From: Orientallactaga sibirica
Taxonomy: Eukaryota > Chordata > Mammalia > Rodentia > Dipodidae
Length of the DNA stretch: 64,000 nt
Direction: 5' to 3'
NCBI GenBank assembly: GCA_036365145.1
Contig: JAEOAD010002231.1
Coordinates: 3,513,501 to 3,577,500 of the forward strand
Position numbers and translations under genes: made by a program. A model generated the notes under the pieces. It was not told the origin of the DNA. It saw nothing but the letters and a program-made list of their open reading frames with translations, and searched no databases. Shown here one piece after another: positions 47,822 to 59,396 of the stretch; position 1 is the first letter of the stretch, and each line of letters begins with the position of its first letter.

Positions 47822-48078
47822 GCTCTTGACGTCAGCCCCTCGCAAGGAGATCTGTGTTTGCCTCCAGCCATGGCCACCATTTCTTCCCCACACAGCTGCT
47901 CCGTGGACACCATGTTTTCTCACAAACACCTGCAGTGTGCCAGAGTGCAGCCCAGTCACCTTGTGCCTGAAGGACAGGCACAGGTCCCCTGAATGCATGA
48001 GGTGGCCGAGAGGTAGTACCAAGCGAGCGGCTTTTCCCCCTGGGGCTTTGGCTGCAGATACTGTCAGATACTGTCCAC
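47822..48078 (-). CDS. NPNT: Nephronectin (NPNT), main MAM-domain exon
   Basis: A 257-nt exon. The acceptor reads TTGCCGTTCCAG (AG at 48079-48080) and the donor is AGC|GTAAGT (GT at 47820-47821). Two leading bases complete the Gly codon begun in the upstream exon, and 85 codons follow. The peptide begins GQYLTVSAAKAPGGKAARLV, continues through LMHSGDLCLSFRHKVTGLHS and VFVRKHGVHGAAVWGRNGGH, and ends RGADVKS in phase 0. It holds the core strands of the MAM fold and the third MAM cysteine (DLCLSF). The frame is open throughout with no stop or indel, and the residues are very close to what I know of other mammalian NPNT, so it is under strong constraint. It is separated from the upstream exon by a 4.4-kb intron carrying a B1, an antisense B4 and an AAAC/AAC microsatellite, and from the last exon by 1.85 kb. 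Confidence 0.98.
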
Positions 48079-49321
48079 CTGGAACGGCAAAAGCAGGACT
48101 GTGTGTACACGATGATAACTCCTCCAACATAGCAGCATGGACAGGAGCTTCCTTTAATCAACTTCACGCTATTATAGTCATGGTCAAGAATTCTATATTT
48201 CTTGAAGTAGAAAACTATAACTTATTTCTGTGCTAGTCTTAAATTCTATGAAGTTTACAACAAACACCCCCTTACTTTGCTCATAGAGATGTTATGCCAA
48301 AGGCACCCAGTAATTAGAAATTCAAACATTTCCATGGACCAGACAATTGTAGGTTAGACTGAGCTGTTCAACATCTCTGGCTGGTTTGATAGAAATGACC
48401 TGAAATTTCCTGGGTGTGTGGATAATTAACCCCTGGGCAATAAAGTATATATGCTTTAAGGAACACTGCATTTATTGATTTTCTTCTCCATTCACTTAAA
48501 AGAAAATCTCAGTTCAGAAGGCTGTTTTACAAACAAAGTTTGCTCTGCTTCTCACATGGGGTACGTATACCCCAGGAAACCACGGATGTCCAGAAAACCC
48601 TCTGCATCTTCCTGGAACATCAGTGTTATTTGGAGGTTAGTGGTGTAAAGAGCTTTTATATTCATATGTCACATATATCACATCTAAGTGAATACAAAAT
48701 CTTTCACTTTAGATATATCAACTTCAATGTCCCCAGAAACATGAAAACAATTGGCTTTGTATTTATTACACTGCTTATATTCTTCCTTGGTCTTATTTAT
48801 AACACTCACGCATGCACGTGGGCGCATACACACACACATATACACACTATCTAAACTTCCATACTTCCTTAAACTTACTAGAAAAAAAACCCAGGAGTGT
48901 AAAGTAGGACTATTTTTTTGTATTTTCTGATCAGCCTGTAGCTAGAATTCCCCAATATCTTCTTCATAGCCTGTTATATATCATGTACCCTACCACTATA
49001 TCCCAACCCTCTGTCATCTTTTGGCCTTCCCATCCTGCACAATAATTTCCTTGGGGTTACATGGAACATTTTTCCTTGGAACCAGAGGATGTCACAGCTA
49101 GTCTAAGAGGTTACCTAGCCAACCCTCACGTGGAACTTTAAGCCCCTTTACAACATAGGCAACCCACTCTAAAGTCTCCATTAAGAGAGAACTCACTCCT
49201 TCCATATTAGCCAGTTTTCTTTTTAGACAGCTCTATTGGAAAGACCTTTTGCAGATTCAACCAAAATCCATCTGCCTATAGTTTTTTGTCATTGATCCTA
49301 GTTCTCATCCCATTAGGATCA

Positions 49322-49372
49322 CAAAACAAACAAACAAACAAACAAACAAACAAACAACAACAACAACAACAA
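49322..49372 (+). repeat. (AAAC)n(AAC)n microsatellite
   Basis: Compound repeat in an NPNT intron. Confidence 0.95.
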
Positions 49373-50170
49373 ACTCTAACCCTGCAGCAATTATTTGCAG
49401 AGCAATACATTTACTACTCCTCCAGGTTTACATTCTAGCTTCTTGACCTACTTTCACAGGTGAAATAATGTGTACCTTTGTGTCCCAGTCACTCTCTTGT
49501 GAGTGTGTACCATTAACTCTGTTTTCTCAGACCAGAAAGAATCCTCGGGAATAGATTTAATAGCAGATTTTCTAATGTGGTAAAGTGCCGTATGTACAGA
49601 AATGGCCTATCTTTTTAAGAGAAATAACATAGTATGCACTCATAGTGACTTCATAATCCATTCATTCCTAGAGTCCTTCACAGTTTGTGCTCAGTCACAC
49701 CTTCTCTCTTTCCCAGCTGTGCGGCTTGTTTCTAGACCATAAGCCATACCTTGCGTTCCCCAGTACATCTCATCTTCTTACTTGTAACCAATTAATTTAA
49801 TCTCTTGGATGATTATGGTTATGTCATCTCACACAATCACGTTTCTCTCTGTCTTTGAGAGTCAACCATATTATCTAAATTCAATATCTAATTTATCCAA
49901 TTGTTGGTAAAAACATGGACTAATCCTAGAAAGCGCCCTCTAGGGGTCAGGTCAAAATATCAGGGGATACATCTCGTCAATTGTAACAGTCCAATCACCA
50001 GTTTAGCAACGTTTGCCTATCATTCTAAATTCTATGCTTCTTCTCATATCTCTACCAGAGTGCAAAAGGAATTTATCACAAAATGAAATGCCCGTGAGTG
50101 TGATGAATAATGAAACATGTTGAAAAGAATAAATTGGTTCTAAGATAGTGTTCTAAAAAATCAATTTAGT

Positions 50171-50302
50171 CAGGCACGGTGGCTCATGCCTATAATCCTA
50201 GCAGTCAGGAGGCTGAGGTAGGAGGATTGCTATACATTCAAGGCCACTGTGAGCTACAGAGTGCCAGATCAGCCTGGGATAGAGTGTGACCTTGTCTCCA
50301 AA
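50171..50302 (+). repeat. B1-like SINE with target duplication
   Basis: CAGGCACGGTGGCTCATGCC start; AAAAAATCAATTTAGT at about 50155-50170 and again at about 50301-50316. More diverged from the other B1 copies here. Confidence 0.85.
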
Positions 50303-50959
50303 AAAAATCAATTTAGTTTATTTTAAAAAGACTATCTAGAGATATAGAGTGTTTGTACAGAAGTTGATGAATTCTCTGAATTTTGCATGAAGTACTCTCC
50401 CCATGACTCCTTGCTCAAAAGACTCATTCATTATGGCCATGAGCACTAGTTACAGCTCTACCATCCACAACTCCAAAAGATGCTTCTTCAACGAACTGCA
50501 GTCTGACAAAGCCACACTTACAGGCCTGATGTACTAATCAGATCTTGCACAGGATCACATGTGCTATAGCTGCAGGCACTGAACTGCTTATAAGGCTGTA
50601 TGAGGAGTGCAGAGATGCCTGGATACTGAGTCAGAAGACTTTGGTGTGACACCAGTGGAGCTCTGTGGACTTGTGAAATAGTCCATCTGGGAATCAATGT
50701 TTCCTTTGTGGAAAAAGGCCATATCACTTGCTTCACAGGGTGGACTAAATAAGATGCATAAGATGATGAATAGTTGGGACTATCATGGGCATTAACATGC
50801 ACTGGGTTCTCAGACACTTGTGACAATAATAATGTCAATTCTCAGAGCTAACCTTAAATGAGTAAGAGTAGTCTGATAATGAGCACACATGAGTGTATGT
50901 ATACTGTGTGTTACAGGACCTTTTTTAATAACTAAAAGAAATACAAAAGCCAATATAAC

Positions 50960-51299
50960 TTTATGGAGTACTCATATGTACGTGTATAGGCATGTTCTGA
51001 TGTATATGGGCATGTGTTTGGTGCACAAGCATGCGAGCCAGAGGTCAATAGTGGGTGTATTCCTCAACTGCTCTCCATCTTACTTTTTGTGCAGGTCTCT
51101 GAGTGAACCTGGAGCTCACTGATCAGCTAGATTAGTTAGGCAGCAAGTCCCTAAGGTGCTCTGGTCTGATTCCCCAGCAGTGACACTGCTGGCACATGTT
51201 GTCATACCCCACTTTTCCCTGGGTGCTGGGATCTGAACTCAGATTCTCACACTTCAGTGGCAAGCACTTTACCTACTGAGCCATCTCCCCAGGCCCTCA
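50960..51299 (-). repeat. B4 SINE, antisense
   Basis: CAACTGCTCTCCATCTTAC, TGAGTGAACCTGGAGCTCAC and CTACTGAGCCATCTCCCCAG in B4 order, in an NPNT intron. Confidence 0.7.
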
Positions 51300-52242
51300 A
51301 ATTTTTATTTTAAATCATCTTTCATAACTCAATCTTAGGGTATATATGAATTATTTGGGACTAATTACTCAACACCTTGCTGCTCAAAATGTGCACTGAG
51401 GCATGGCACCATAAGAACCTTAAATGTCACCTTATCTCCATTGCAGCAAAGCCCCTGTCTGATGTACATGCCCACTGAAGTCTGGAAAGAAGCTACTTCA
51501 GCAGTCTGTAAGCTCCCTCAAGCTAATGTTTGCATCTTTTGTGTTTAGAGGGCAGTATTAAGAACTAGGCTTCTCAAATAAATGAAATAATGTACTTTTC
51601 CTTTATATCTTGTATTCCTTAGACTTAGGAGAAGAAAACAAGAAACGAAACTTCTTATCGTTCCATTGAGTTTGCCTTACTCATACAACAGGTAAGGGGG
51701 AAAGCCCATGTGTAGCTTTATTACCAAAAAGTAGGAAAAACATCTAATAAGTACTGAAACCTTACATTAGTATACACTGTGCAATTTACAGGTCTTTAAA
51801 TTTTCCAAAGGAATACACCTAAATCCACGTTTCTAATAACCACTTCTGGAAGAACTGGTGGTAGTTTATAACTATTTCTTTGGTACCTTAGAGTGAATTT
51901 ATTTTAGCGAGAACCACAGCTTTACTTAAGTGTCCTTTGTTTTTATCTTCTACTACTTAAATCTTTATTTGAAAAGTCAAAGGGCGTAACTGATGAACAA
52001 CAAGGCACTATCACCACAATGCGAGATCACAGCTATTCCTTTTATTCCTAGGAATACAGTACTGCAATGGCTTGAAAATTTTAAGCTACAATGAGTCTAA
52101 ATGTTTTGTTTACCAAGCTTTTTAAATTACCTGAGATTCTGATTTACTCCTTTCTCATCATAATTTTAGTTAGTAGCAAACAAATCTGACTTGCTTAAAA
52201 AAATGAATATAAGTGATGAAGATGGTAGGGTTTTAAAAACCC

Positions 52243-52422
52243 CTTTTAATTAATTAATTTATTATTATTATTTTTGGTTTTTCAAGGTAGAGTCTTGCTT
52301 TAGCCCAGGCTGACCTGGAATTCACTCTCTATTCTCAGGGTGGCCTTGAACTCACAGTGGTCCTCCTACCTCTGCCTCCCAAGTGCTGGGATTAAAGGTG
52401 TGCGCTACCACGCCAGGCTAAC
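52243..52422 (-). repeat. B1 SINE, antisense, 87 bp from an NPNT exon
   Basis: TTATTATTATTATTTTTGG at left; GGGATTAAAGGTGTGCGCTA at right; ACCCCTTT-type repeats flank it. It lies just downstream (in gene sense) of the 52509-52607 exon donor. Confidence 0.85.
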
Positions 52423-52508
52423 ACCCCTTTATTAAGTAAACGTAGAGATATGTTACAGTACCTCGATTGGTAAAAGTATCAAACCAAAGGAATAACAGAA
52501 AGTTTTAC

Positions 52509-52607
52509 CTGCCGGGTCCCTAATTGTTTCCCAGTGCAAGTCGCTGTCTTTTTCTCTGATCCATCCACAAAGTCCATGGTCAAAATTACAGCTGTTTATC
52601 AGAACAC
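52509..52607 (-). CDS. NPNT: Nephronectin (NPNT), first MAM-domain exon
   Basis: A 99-nt internal exon between a TTCCTTGTAG acceptor (AG at 52608-52609) and a GGCAG|GTAAAA donor (GT at 52507-52508). With the split Gly codon it reads GVLINSCNFDHGLCGW, then IREKDSDLHWETIRDPA, then one base of the next Gly codon, so it is phase 1 at both ends. This is the start of the C-terminal MAM domain, an adhesive beta-sandwich module of extracellular proteins. It carries the first two of the usual four MAM cysteines and the CxFxxGLCGW signature. EGFL6, the closest paralogue, also ends in a MAM domain, but the linker and the downstream peptide fit NPNT. The length is a multiple of three, so skipping it would keep frame while removing 33 residues and two cysteines. 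Confidence 0.97.
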
Positions 52608-53096
52608 CTACAAGGAAATTACCAGAAAAAGATGAGTAGATCATAAACTCTACGAACAACTGTACAACAAGTACTGTCTCCTATCTACACTTACTATCCC
52701 ACCAGAATTTCTTTCCAAGAGATCAAAAGGAAATTACAAGAATGCTTTGTGAGCACAATTGTTATCACACATTCTACTGCAAAAACAGAACACAACAGTG
52801 TTGCCAAGTCATGACCTGTTACACTGTCGCGCAAAATATGACTTCCTTTTCACAATTCAAACAGTACTGTAATGTAATTTTTAAAAGAAAGTGATGACTC
52901 ACAATTATTTTTGCTCAGCTGATTGAGTTGAGAAGAGGTAGAAGGGAGGGGGAACTAAATTTCCCAGATCAGATTAAATGAACTACAATTTAAAGGGTTA
53001 TTTTCTTGCTATGATAACTCATCATTTTTATATTGACTGAACCATCTTAGCTGTTTTCTAGTAATGGAGGGAAGTGAGGAAAGTAATGATGGGCAC

Positions 53097-53183
53097 CTGG
53101 ATCATCCCTTGCTTCGTCGTCCGCACTGATTCCTCTCTCTATTTCAAATATTTCAAACAAGTCATTTGAAGGCTGCCGTGGAA
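53097..53183 (-). CDS. NPNT: Nephronectin (NPNT), coding exon with the LFEIFEIER integrin-synergy motif
   Basis: An 87-nt internal exon on the minus strand. It opens after a CTTACAG acceptor (AG at 53184-53185) and closes at a CAG|GTG donor (GT at 53095-53096). It starts with two bases completing a split codon, reads PRQPSNDLFEIFEIER then GISADDEARDDP, and ends with the first base of a Gly codon, so it is phase 1 at both ends. Nephronectin is a secreted basement-membrane protein that binds integrin alpha8beta1 and is needed for kidney development. In the known protein an RGD motif lies just upstream of this segment, and LFEIFEIER strengthens integrin binding. The RGD must be on the preceding exon, which is outside the window. 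The next exon follows after only a 489-bp intron. The segment is acidic and has no predicted fold I can see. Identification is by recognition of the peptide and agreement with the three downstream exons. Confidence 0.95.
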
Positions 53184-53769
53184 CTGTAAGAGAAAGGTTC
53201 GTGGTTTGTCTGCTTGCTTTTCAATGAGCCAGTGATGATGCAGTGTGCTTTTAGTAACAGAAAGGACAAGACCTCAGCATCTCAGCTCATTTCACATGAA
53301 GAGGCATTCAGTTTGCTCTGCAGAGATTCAACTATAGCATTTATCTGGGTACACTTTAAAAACATAATATTCAAAAGTCTCTAAAACTCTACGTAAGAGC
53401 AAGTTAAAAGTATTCAGCCAGAAAAAATATATTTTAAAAGAACTTGTAATTTCCAGCAAAAAATCTAGAACTCATCTCTGTGAAAGACACACTGTTATGA
53501 GAGTTAACTAAAACATGCCTCTAACTGCAGTGAATGGCTGGGTTTTCTAGCTGCTGTATTTGTACCACTCCAGAGAATTCCATGCATTGGTGCACACTAG
53601 CATGTGTCTGTTATCATAGCCTTCCTGGGTTAGGCAGATTGCTTAAATTCTTTAAGAACAAATACAGACTTCCTGGTGCAACATTTGCAATGTATCCCAC
53701 CAAGCATGCAAGACTGTCCAGACATAACATTCATTTCCACAGCTCTAACCCTGATGCTCATTCTCCTAC

Positions 53770-53965
53770 TAATTAACCTGAGCAAGCTCCCCCTCTTCGT
53801 TCAAGGCCCGGCATAAATGTCACTGACTCTGTGAAAACTTATATACTCTAGGCAGAATGATATTTTTTCTCATTGCTCACCAATAGCCATGCAATAGGCA
53901 GTGATTATTTGTACACACATCATGTGTCTGTTCCTTTGCTAGCCTCCAGGGTGCTAAATGGTATC
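53770..53965 (+). repeat. L2 LINE fragment
   Basis: TTCAAGGCCCGGCATAAATG, then CATGTGTCTGTTCCTTTGCT, in L2 order, antisense within an NPNT intron. Confidence 0.5.
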
Positions 53966-54179
53966 AATCACATGTTACTTATGTGGCATTTCCAGGGCCT
54001 GACCTGGTGACAAGACACTCAGTGTTGACTGAGCAATTGTACCACATTTGTCAGAAACCTGGGGACTTTGTCAGTACTTTTTCTCCAATGACACAAGTGG
54101 GACACAGCTTACGAATGCATTTTAAAATAATCGATTCATTCAAGTTGTCTATTTGTTCACTCATTTCATGTGTGTTTGA

Positions 54180-54300
54180 CTTCCAGCCAACTGTCAAGCC
54201 TTGTGGTGGTCATAAAGGAGACACTGAGTATGGTGAACAAGACCAATGAGGATACAGACCCTAGGCAGTATGAGTTCTGCTAGGAGAAGTAGACATTAAA
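54180..54300 (+). repeat. L2 LINE fragment
   Basis: GAGTATGGTGAACAAGACCA and AGAAGTAGACATTAAACATG match an L2 segment. It is cut off by the L1 3' end that starts at about 54300. Confidence 0.45.
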
Positions 54301-54770
54301 CATGGGAGAGGGACCTGAGGAGAGAAATGACCCATCGCACTGCACCCCAGCCCCAGCTGACACCACAGAGGAATTGGGGAAATGAGCAAGAGTGCTGCTT
54401 TCTTAGTGAACCTGATATTGGCACAAGGATGAAGGAAACAGACACTGAGGACACTCAACTCCTACCAAACCAGAGATCCAGAGGCAGCTAAGGGCCCATC
54501 ACTGAAGTAGACTTAAAATGCACTGAACATGGCTCAGGGAATTTTGCAGAAGAGGGGGCAGAAAGAGCCACAAGTTGGGACAGTATGCACAGTCATTGCC
54601 TCTCCCCCATAACTGAAGGCTGCCTCCACAATGCATGACCCACATTCCCTATGGGGATGACCTGCATGTCCAACAAGGAGAGTTCCTTTGGAAAAAAGGC
54701 AGGGAGGAGGGAAAGGATGGTACCAACATATGTGCTATACATACTAAGTATTCCATAACTAATAAAAAAC
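54300..54770 (+). mobile_element. LINE-1 3' end, 5'-truncated (second copy)
   Basis: Diverged copy of 37970-38435, ending CATAACTAATAAAAAACATG. It lies directly after an L2 relic (about 54180-54300) in an NPNT intron, antisense to the gene. Confidence 0.55.
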
Positions 54771-55302
54771 ATGGGAGGTAAATGAAAATTATGATTCTCA
54801 ATTCTAGTCAGAGCTAGGAAGGAAGAATGCCCAAAGATGTCATACAGAATAAATGCATTGGAAGTAGGAAAAATTGTGGGAATGTTGGTTGTGGTTAGGG
54901 AAATTCATGGCCAGAGGCCAGGGAATACTCCCTTTTCTTTGCCAGAATTTCAATTAATTCATTGTGTTTTTATAAGGCAGGGAGGAAAAGATGTCAAACA
55001 TGACAACACTGATGTTCAAAAGAGTTCTTTTTCAATTATGTTATTATTTTTAGCAGTAACTTTAAAAATGAACAATCCCATAATATTTGCGACAATTACT
55101 TGGATAGGGGTTCAAAAAAAGGTAATAAGAGATTATTATCAAAATACATTATATACATTTGTTAATTAACATAAAAAGAAACACATTATAGTACTATTTG
55201 ATTGTAATACATACCCCAAAAGTATTGCTTTTAACCTAGTACACCTGATTTTTTCCCCTTTTGTGTTCCAAAAGCCAAACAGTGAAGCCCTTTCCCCTTT
55301 CA

Positions 55303-55329
55303 AAACACACACACACACACACACACACC
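55303..55329 (+). repeat. (CA)n microsatellite
   Basis: About 13 CA units in an NPNT intron. Confidence 0.95.
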
Positions 55330-56660
55330 CAGCTGAACTGGGAAGATAAAAGAGAAGCCAAGATATTAGACAGGAAGGCTCTAGGGATGCATGTAATCAC
55401 TGTGCCCTGAGGTATCTAATGACCAACAGCAAGAATATCAGTTCAACTTACCTTTTCTCATCTGGGAGTTCTTAGAGAGGGAATACCTTTATTATTTGCT
55501 AGAATAGTACAAAATTGTAAATAAGCTTGTTTCATTTGTCATAACACAAAATTATGAAAATATCAGAGGACAATTCTGCTTTTGTTCTAGTCTCTTGTTG
55601 TAGCATATAAATGATCTCAAATGGAATAACTCATCTTTTGTAGTACATATTCTAAGGACAAGTTGGTAACTTTATTTTTCAGGCCCTTTTTATTTATTTT
55701 CCTCAGATGTATGACCATCAGTTGGCTGGAAAGGTCTTTTGTGGGGGGGTAGTGGTGCTAGGAGTGTTTACACACAAGGATTATTTTATTGAGGAAGACC
55801 TAGGGGGCACAGGATCCTAAGATCTACTCTCTGGAGAAGAACCATTTAAATTAAGAAGTGAGCTATCCGACCTTTCCCAGCAAACAGCTCAGTGTTGGAG
55901 TGTGGGTTATGGGGCCTTTCAGGTGGGAGGTGCAAAGAGAGTACTTGGAACATTCTGAGAACATAGTGGCCAGTGGATACTGAGCAATAAACAGGGCAGT
56001 GTGGATGATGCTGGAGGAAACATTACAATCACAGATTTGGAAAAGCGTAACCCATACAATTCGTTACGTGGCAATTCACCAATCATCAGATGGTTCATTA
56101 ACACTTTAGACACTTAGTTTCCAAGAAGTACTTAATTAAGCAGTAGATGATCATGGACACCTTCACTGTAGTTCACTGGGACACTGGAACTGAGTGACCT
56201 GAGGTGCCTGGTACCTATCCCTCCTTACAGTGCTCTGTGCTCTACTCCCGACAAACTCTTCTCTTTCCTCACACACCAGTGAGTTCCTATGAGCATCCCA
56301 TTGATGTGTCAACAGAGGGCATACTACTTTTCCTTAGTATGTCAAAGTATTAAGTGAAATAAGTATAGGAAAAATAATTTGAGGAGTCTGAATAATGTAT
56401 AAAAAAAGGGAATAAAAAAGACTAGACAAACGAGGTATAAGAAATATGTTCATAGTGGTACCCTGAATATTGGAAATGGAGGTGTTTTATTCAGTTGCTG
56501 GTTCACTTGGTCTCTTATAATCTTATATTTTAGAGTTATTTGTAAAAAGAAACAATAAATATGAAAAACTTTCCTGAAAGATCTAAAGGAAAAGGTTTCT
56601 GTAAGGACACAGCTACATGACAATACATGTCTATTATTTGTGTCTTGACTGTTCAGAGAA

Positions 56661-56956
56661 TTTTTTAAATTATATTTATTTATTTATTTGAGAAAGAAAG
56701 AAGCAGGCACACAGAGAGACATATAAGAGACAGAATGGGCACACCAGGGCCTCTAGCTGCTGCAAATGAACTCCAGTCAGATGTGTCACTTTGTGCATCT
56801 GGCTTACAACCAGTCTGACAAAACAAACTACAGGGATTTGAACCAGGGTCCTTTGGCATTGTTTTTTACAGGTATTGAAGTTTTCAAACTATAAATCTTA
56901 AAACACTGAATAGCGCCTCATCTCAAACTTTCTGGACTAAGCCATCTCCTCAGCCG
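56661..56956 (-). repeat. Old Dip SINE, antisense, interrupted
   Basis: ATATTTATTTATTTATTTGAG at left, GGGCACACCAGGGCCTCTAG in the body, then about 70 bp of unrelated AT-rich sequence (from about 56865) before CTAAGCCATCTCCTCAGCC. Confidence 0.7.
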
Positions 56957-57052
56957 TGTTCAAAGGATTCTGAATAGTCTTGATATCTATTGTATCCAAA
57001 GCTATATGAAATATGACTGAGAAATTCAATACTTTTTGATTCAAGGAAGCTA

Positions 57053-57356
57053 TTTTTTCAATTATTTATTTTAGAGAAATAGAAAAACAGAGACAGAGAC
57101 AGTCAGACAATATGGCTGTGCTAGGGCTTCATGTTGTGGCAAACAAACTCCAGACATGTGCATCACTTTGTGCACCTAACTTCAGTGCCTCTACTTTTAG
57201 CTTGCTTCCAGGTTTTCCAACTCAAAAAGTCCAATATCTTTAGCCAAGCACATCAGTCCATTACAAATTTAAGTTTTGGGTACTGGGGAATTAAACCTGG
57301 GTCATTAGGAATTTCAAGGAAGCACTTTTAACCACTAAGGTGTCTCCCCAACTCTC
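57053..57356 (-). repeat. Old Dip SINE, antisense, interrupted
   Basis: TTATTTATTTTAGAG at left and AACCACTAAGGTGTCTCCCC at right, with about 90 bp of foreign sequence between TGTGCACCTAACTTC and GGGTACTGGGGAATTAAACC. Confidence 0.65.
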
Positions 57357-57559
57357 AAAAGAGATATTTTAACAATGCAGAAAATGTTAAATTAAAATAA
57401 AATAATAAGATGGACACTAAAATGTTATTTATATATTCTTTTCCTGTTCATATTTTGGTTAATATTCAATTTAGTGTACAATAAATATATTTGATAAGAA
57501 CAGAAACATATCTGATATTTTCTGTAGTTGGGCCATTAATACTTAGGACTGGAATGGTA

Positions 57560-57655
57560 TAAATTTAGAGATATAAAAGAAATACAGGGGGAAGGGAAAG
57601 GAAGTATCATGGTTTTTTTGTATGCAAGTATAGAAGTTGTCAATAAAAAATTTTT
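57560..57655 (+). mobile_element. LINE-1 3' terminal fragment
   Basis: GGGGGAAGGGAAAGGAAGTA ... TATAGAAGTTGTCAATAAAAA, then an A/T tail. The last 20 bases are the reverse complement of the start of the 19383-20110 element, which supports a shared L1 3' end. Confidence 0.5.
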
Positions 57656-57837
57656 TTAAAAAGAATATGAAAATGCTAACAATGCTCCCTCTGTCCATCC
57701 ATCTTCCCTCCTACCATGTCATCCACTCACTGTGCAATTTATCAAGAAAGTGTGCTTCCAGTGTGAGGCACTGGGCTTCTGAAGCAATGAACATACTCTT
57801 GCCTTCATGGGACCAACATTCTGTAGATGAAGACGGT

Positions 57838-58216
57838 GGTGGTTTGATTCAGGTGTCCCCCATAAACTTAGGTGTTCTGAATGCTAGGTTCCCAGCTGAT
57901 GGAAATTTGGGAATTAACACCTCCTGGAAGCAGTGTATTATTGGGGGCTGGCTTATGGGTATTATAGCCAGTTTCCCCTTGCCAGTGTTTGGCACACTCT
58001 CCTGTTCTTGTTGTCCACCTTATGTTGGCCAGGAGGTGATACCCACCCTTTGCTCATACCATAATTTTTCCCTGCCATCATGGAGCTTCCCCTCAAGTCT
58101 GTAAACCAAAACAACAACAACAACAACAACAACAAAAAACCTTTCTCCCCGCCCCCCCCCCAAGCTTCTCTTGGTCGGGTGATTTCTTCCTGCAATGCAC
58201 ACCTGACTGCAACAAA
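57838..58216 (-). repeat. Rodent MITE-like repeat, opposite orientation
   Basis: GGTTTGATTCAGGTGTCCCC at the left edge and TTGGTCGGGTGATTTC near the right, with an internal (AAC)n (58108-58139) and C-run (58150-58162). The layout is the reverse of the 4951 family; it may be a related family. ORFs over it (TTCCTG... both strands) are spurious. Confidence 0.5.
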
Positions 58217-58679
58217 GATGGATACTGAACAGTTTCACTTAGACAATGAATGAACATTGTAATGGAGAAGTGGTAGATACTATTCATGTGGGTACGGTGA
58301 GTGGGGGAAAGGCTAATAAGCTAGTTCAGGAAAAGGAGGAGGTGCTGAAAATCTTCTTTGAGAAGTGATGCTTACTTACAATGAGGCATGAAGGCTGACT
58401 TACCGTGAGCTAAGGCCCTGGGGAATACAAAGATAGACCATCAGTGGAACTGTAGGGCTTACAGAGGGAGAGGCAGGGTGCAGCAAGAAGGGCATCAAAT
58501 GAAGTTGGAGATGCAGGCTGGCCTTTCTCAGCTTTGTTAATATTTTGGATTTTATCCTGGCAGAAACAGGATGCCTCAGAAGGGTTTTATACTGGAGTGA
58601 CAAGATGAGGTTTGTATGCTAAAATTATTATTCTGCTGCAGTTTGGAGAATAACCAGGAAGAAAATAAGAATAGGGCCA

Positions 58680-58870
58680 GGCCAGAATTAGAGAGCGATG
58701 TCTCAATGGTTAAAGGAGCACACTTGCAAAGCCTACTGTCCCTGGTTCGATTTCCCAGTTACCCATGAAAAGTCAGTTAAACATTTGTTTCAGTGGCAGG
58801 AGACCCTGGCTTGCCCATACTCCTTCTCATTCTCAACCCCCACACACAAATGCACCCATGCAAATAAATT
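58680..58870 (+). repeat. Diverged Dip-like SINE
   Basis: TGTCTCAATGGTTAAAGG, TTGCAAAGCCTACTG, CCTGGTTCGATTTCCC in Dip order. Confidence 0.6.
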
Positions 58871-59010
58871 CAGAAAGAATGTTTAAAAACTTTAAAATTT
58901 TCCTAAACATTTTTCTGCCATTGGTCAGTATCATACAAACATTATAGTAATTCGATATTATAAAAATTCTTGCCTGCTACTTTTACATCTGCACAATTGA
59001 AAGAAAGAAG

Positions 59011-59396
59011 GGGGCTGGAGAGATGGCTCAGAGGTTAAGGCACTTTCCTACAAAGCCAAAGGACCCAGGTTCAATTCCCCAGTACCCACATACAATCAGA
59101 TGCACAAGGTGGTGCATACATCTGAAGTTTTGTTTGCAGTGGTTACAGGCCCTGACATTCCCATTCTCTCTCTCTCTTTTGTAATGTTTATTTTTTTATT
59201 TGAGGGGGGGCAGAGAGAGGGATAGAGGAGGGAAAATGGGCACACCAGGGCATCCAGCCACTGTAAACGAACTCTAGACGTATGTGTACCCTTGTGCTCC
59301 TGGCTTACTTGGGTACTGGGTCCTTTGGCTTTGCAGGCAAGCACCTTAACTGTTAAGCAATCTCTCCAGCCCTAAATAAATAAAATACTTTTTTAA
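59011..59396 (+). repeat. Dip SINE split by an antisense Dip
   Basis: GGGGCTGGAGAGATGGCTCAG to (CT)n at 59166-59177, then the insert, then the tail AAATAAATAAAATAC. Both edges carry GAAAGA-rich sequence. Confidence 0.85.
59179..59372 (-). repeat. Dip SINE, antisense, nested
   Basis: TTTATTTTTTTATTTGAGG at left and CAATCTCTCCAGCCC at right, inside the CT tract of the host SINE. Confidence 0.9.

Larger units (their letters stand above)
48079..52508 (-). other. NPNT intron within the MAM domain
   Basis: 4430-bp intron splitting a Gly codon in the MAM domain (phase 1). It holds a B1-like SINE with a clear target duplication (50171-50302), an antisense B4 (about 50960-51299), a (CA)-rich stretch near 48820, and an AAAC/AAC microsatellite (49322-49372). 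No extra exon was recognised. Confidence 0.9.

Noticed and set aside
47808..48236. 142-codon plus-strand open frame
   Set aside because: Shadow of the conserved NPNT MAM exon on the opposite strand.
57637..58104. 155-codon plus-strand open frame
   Set aside because: Spans an L1 tip and most of a MITE-like repeat, so it is a chance frame through repeats.
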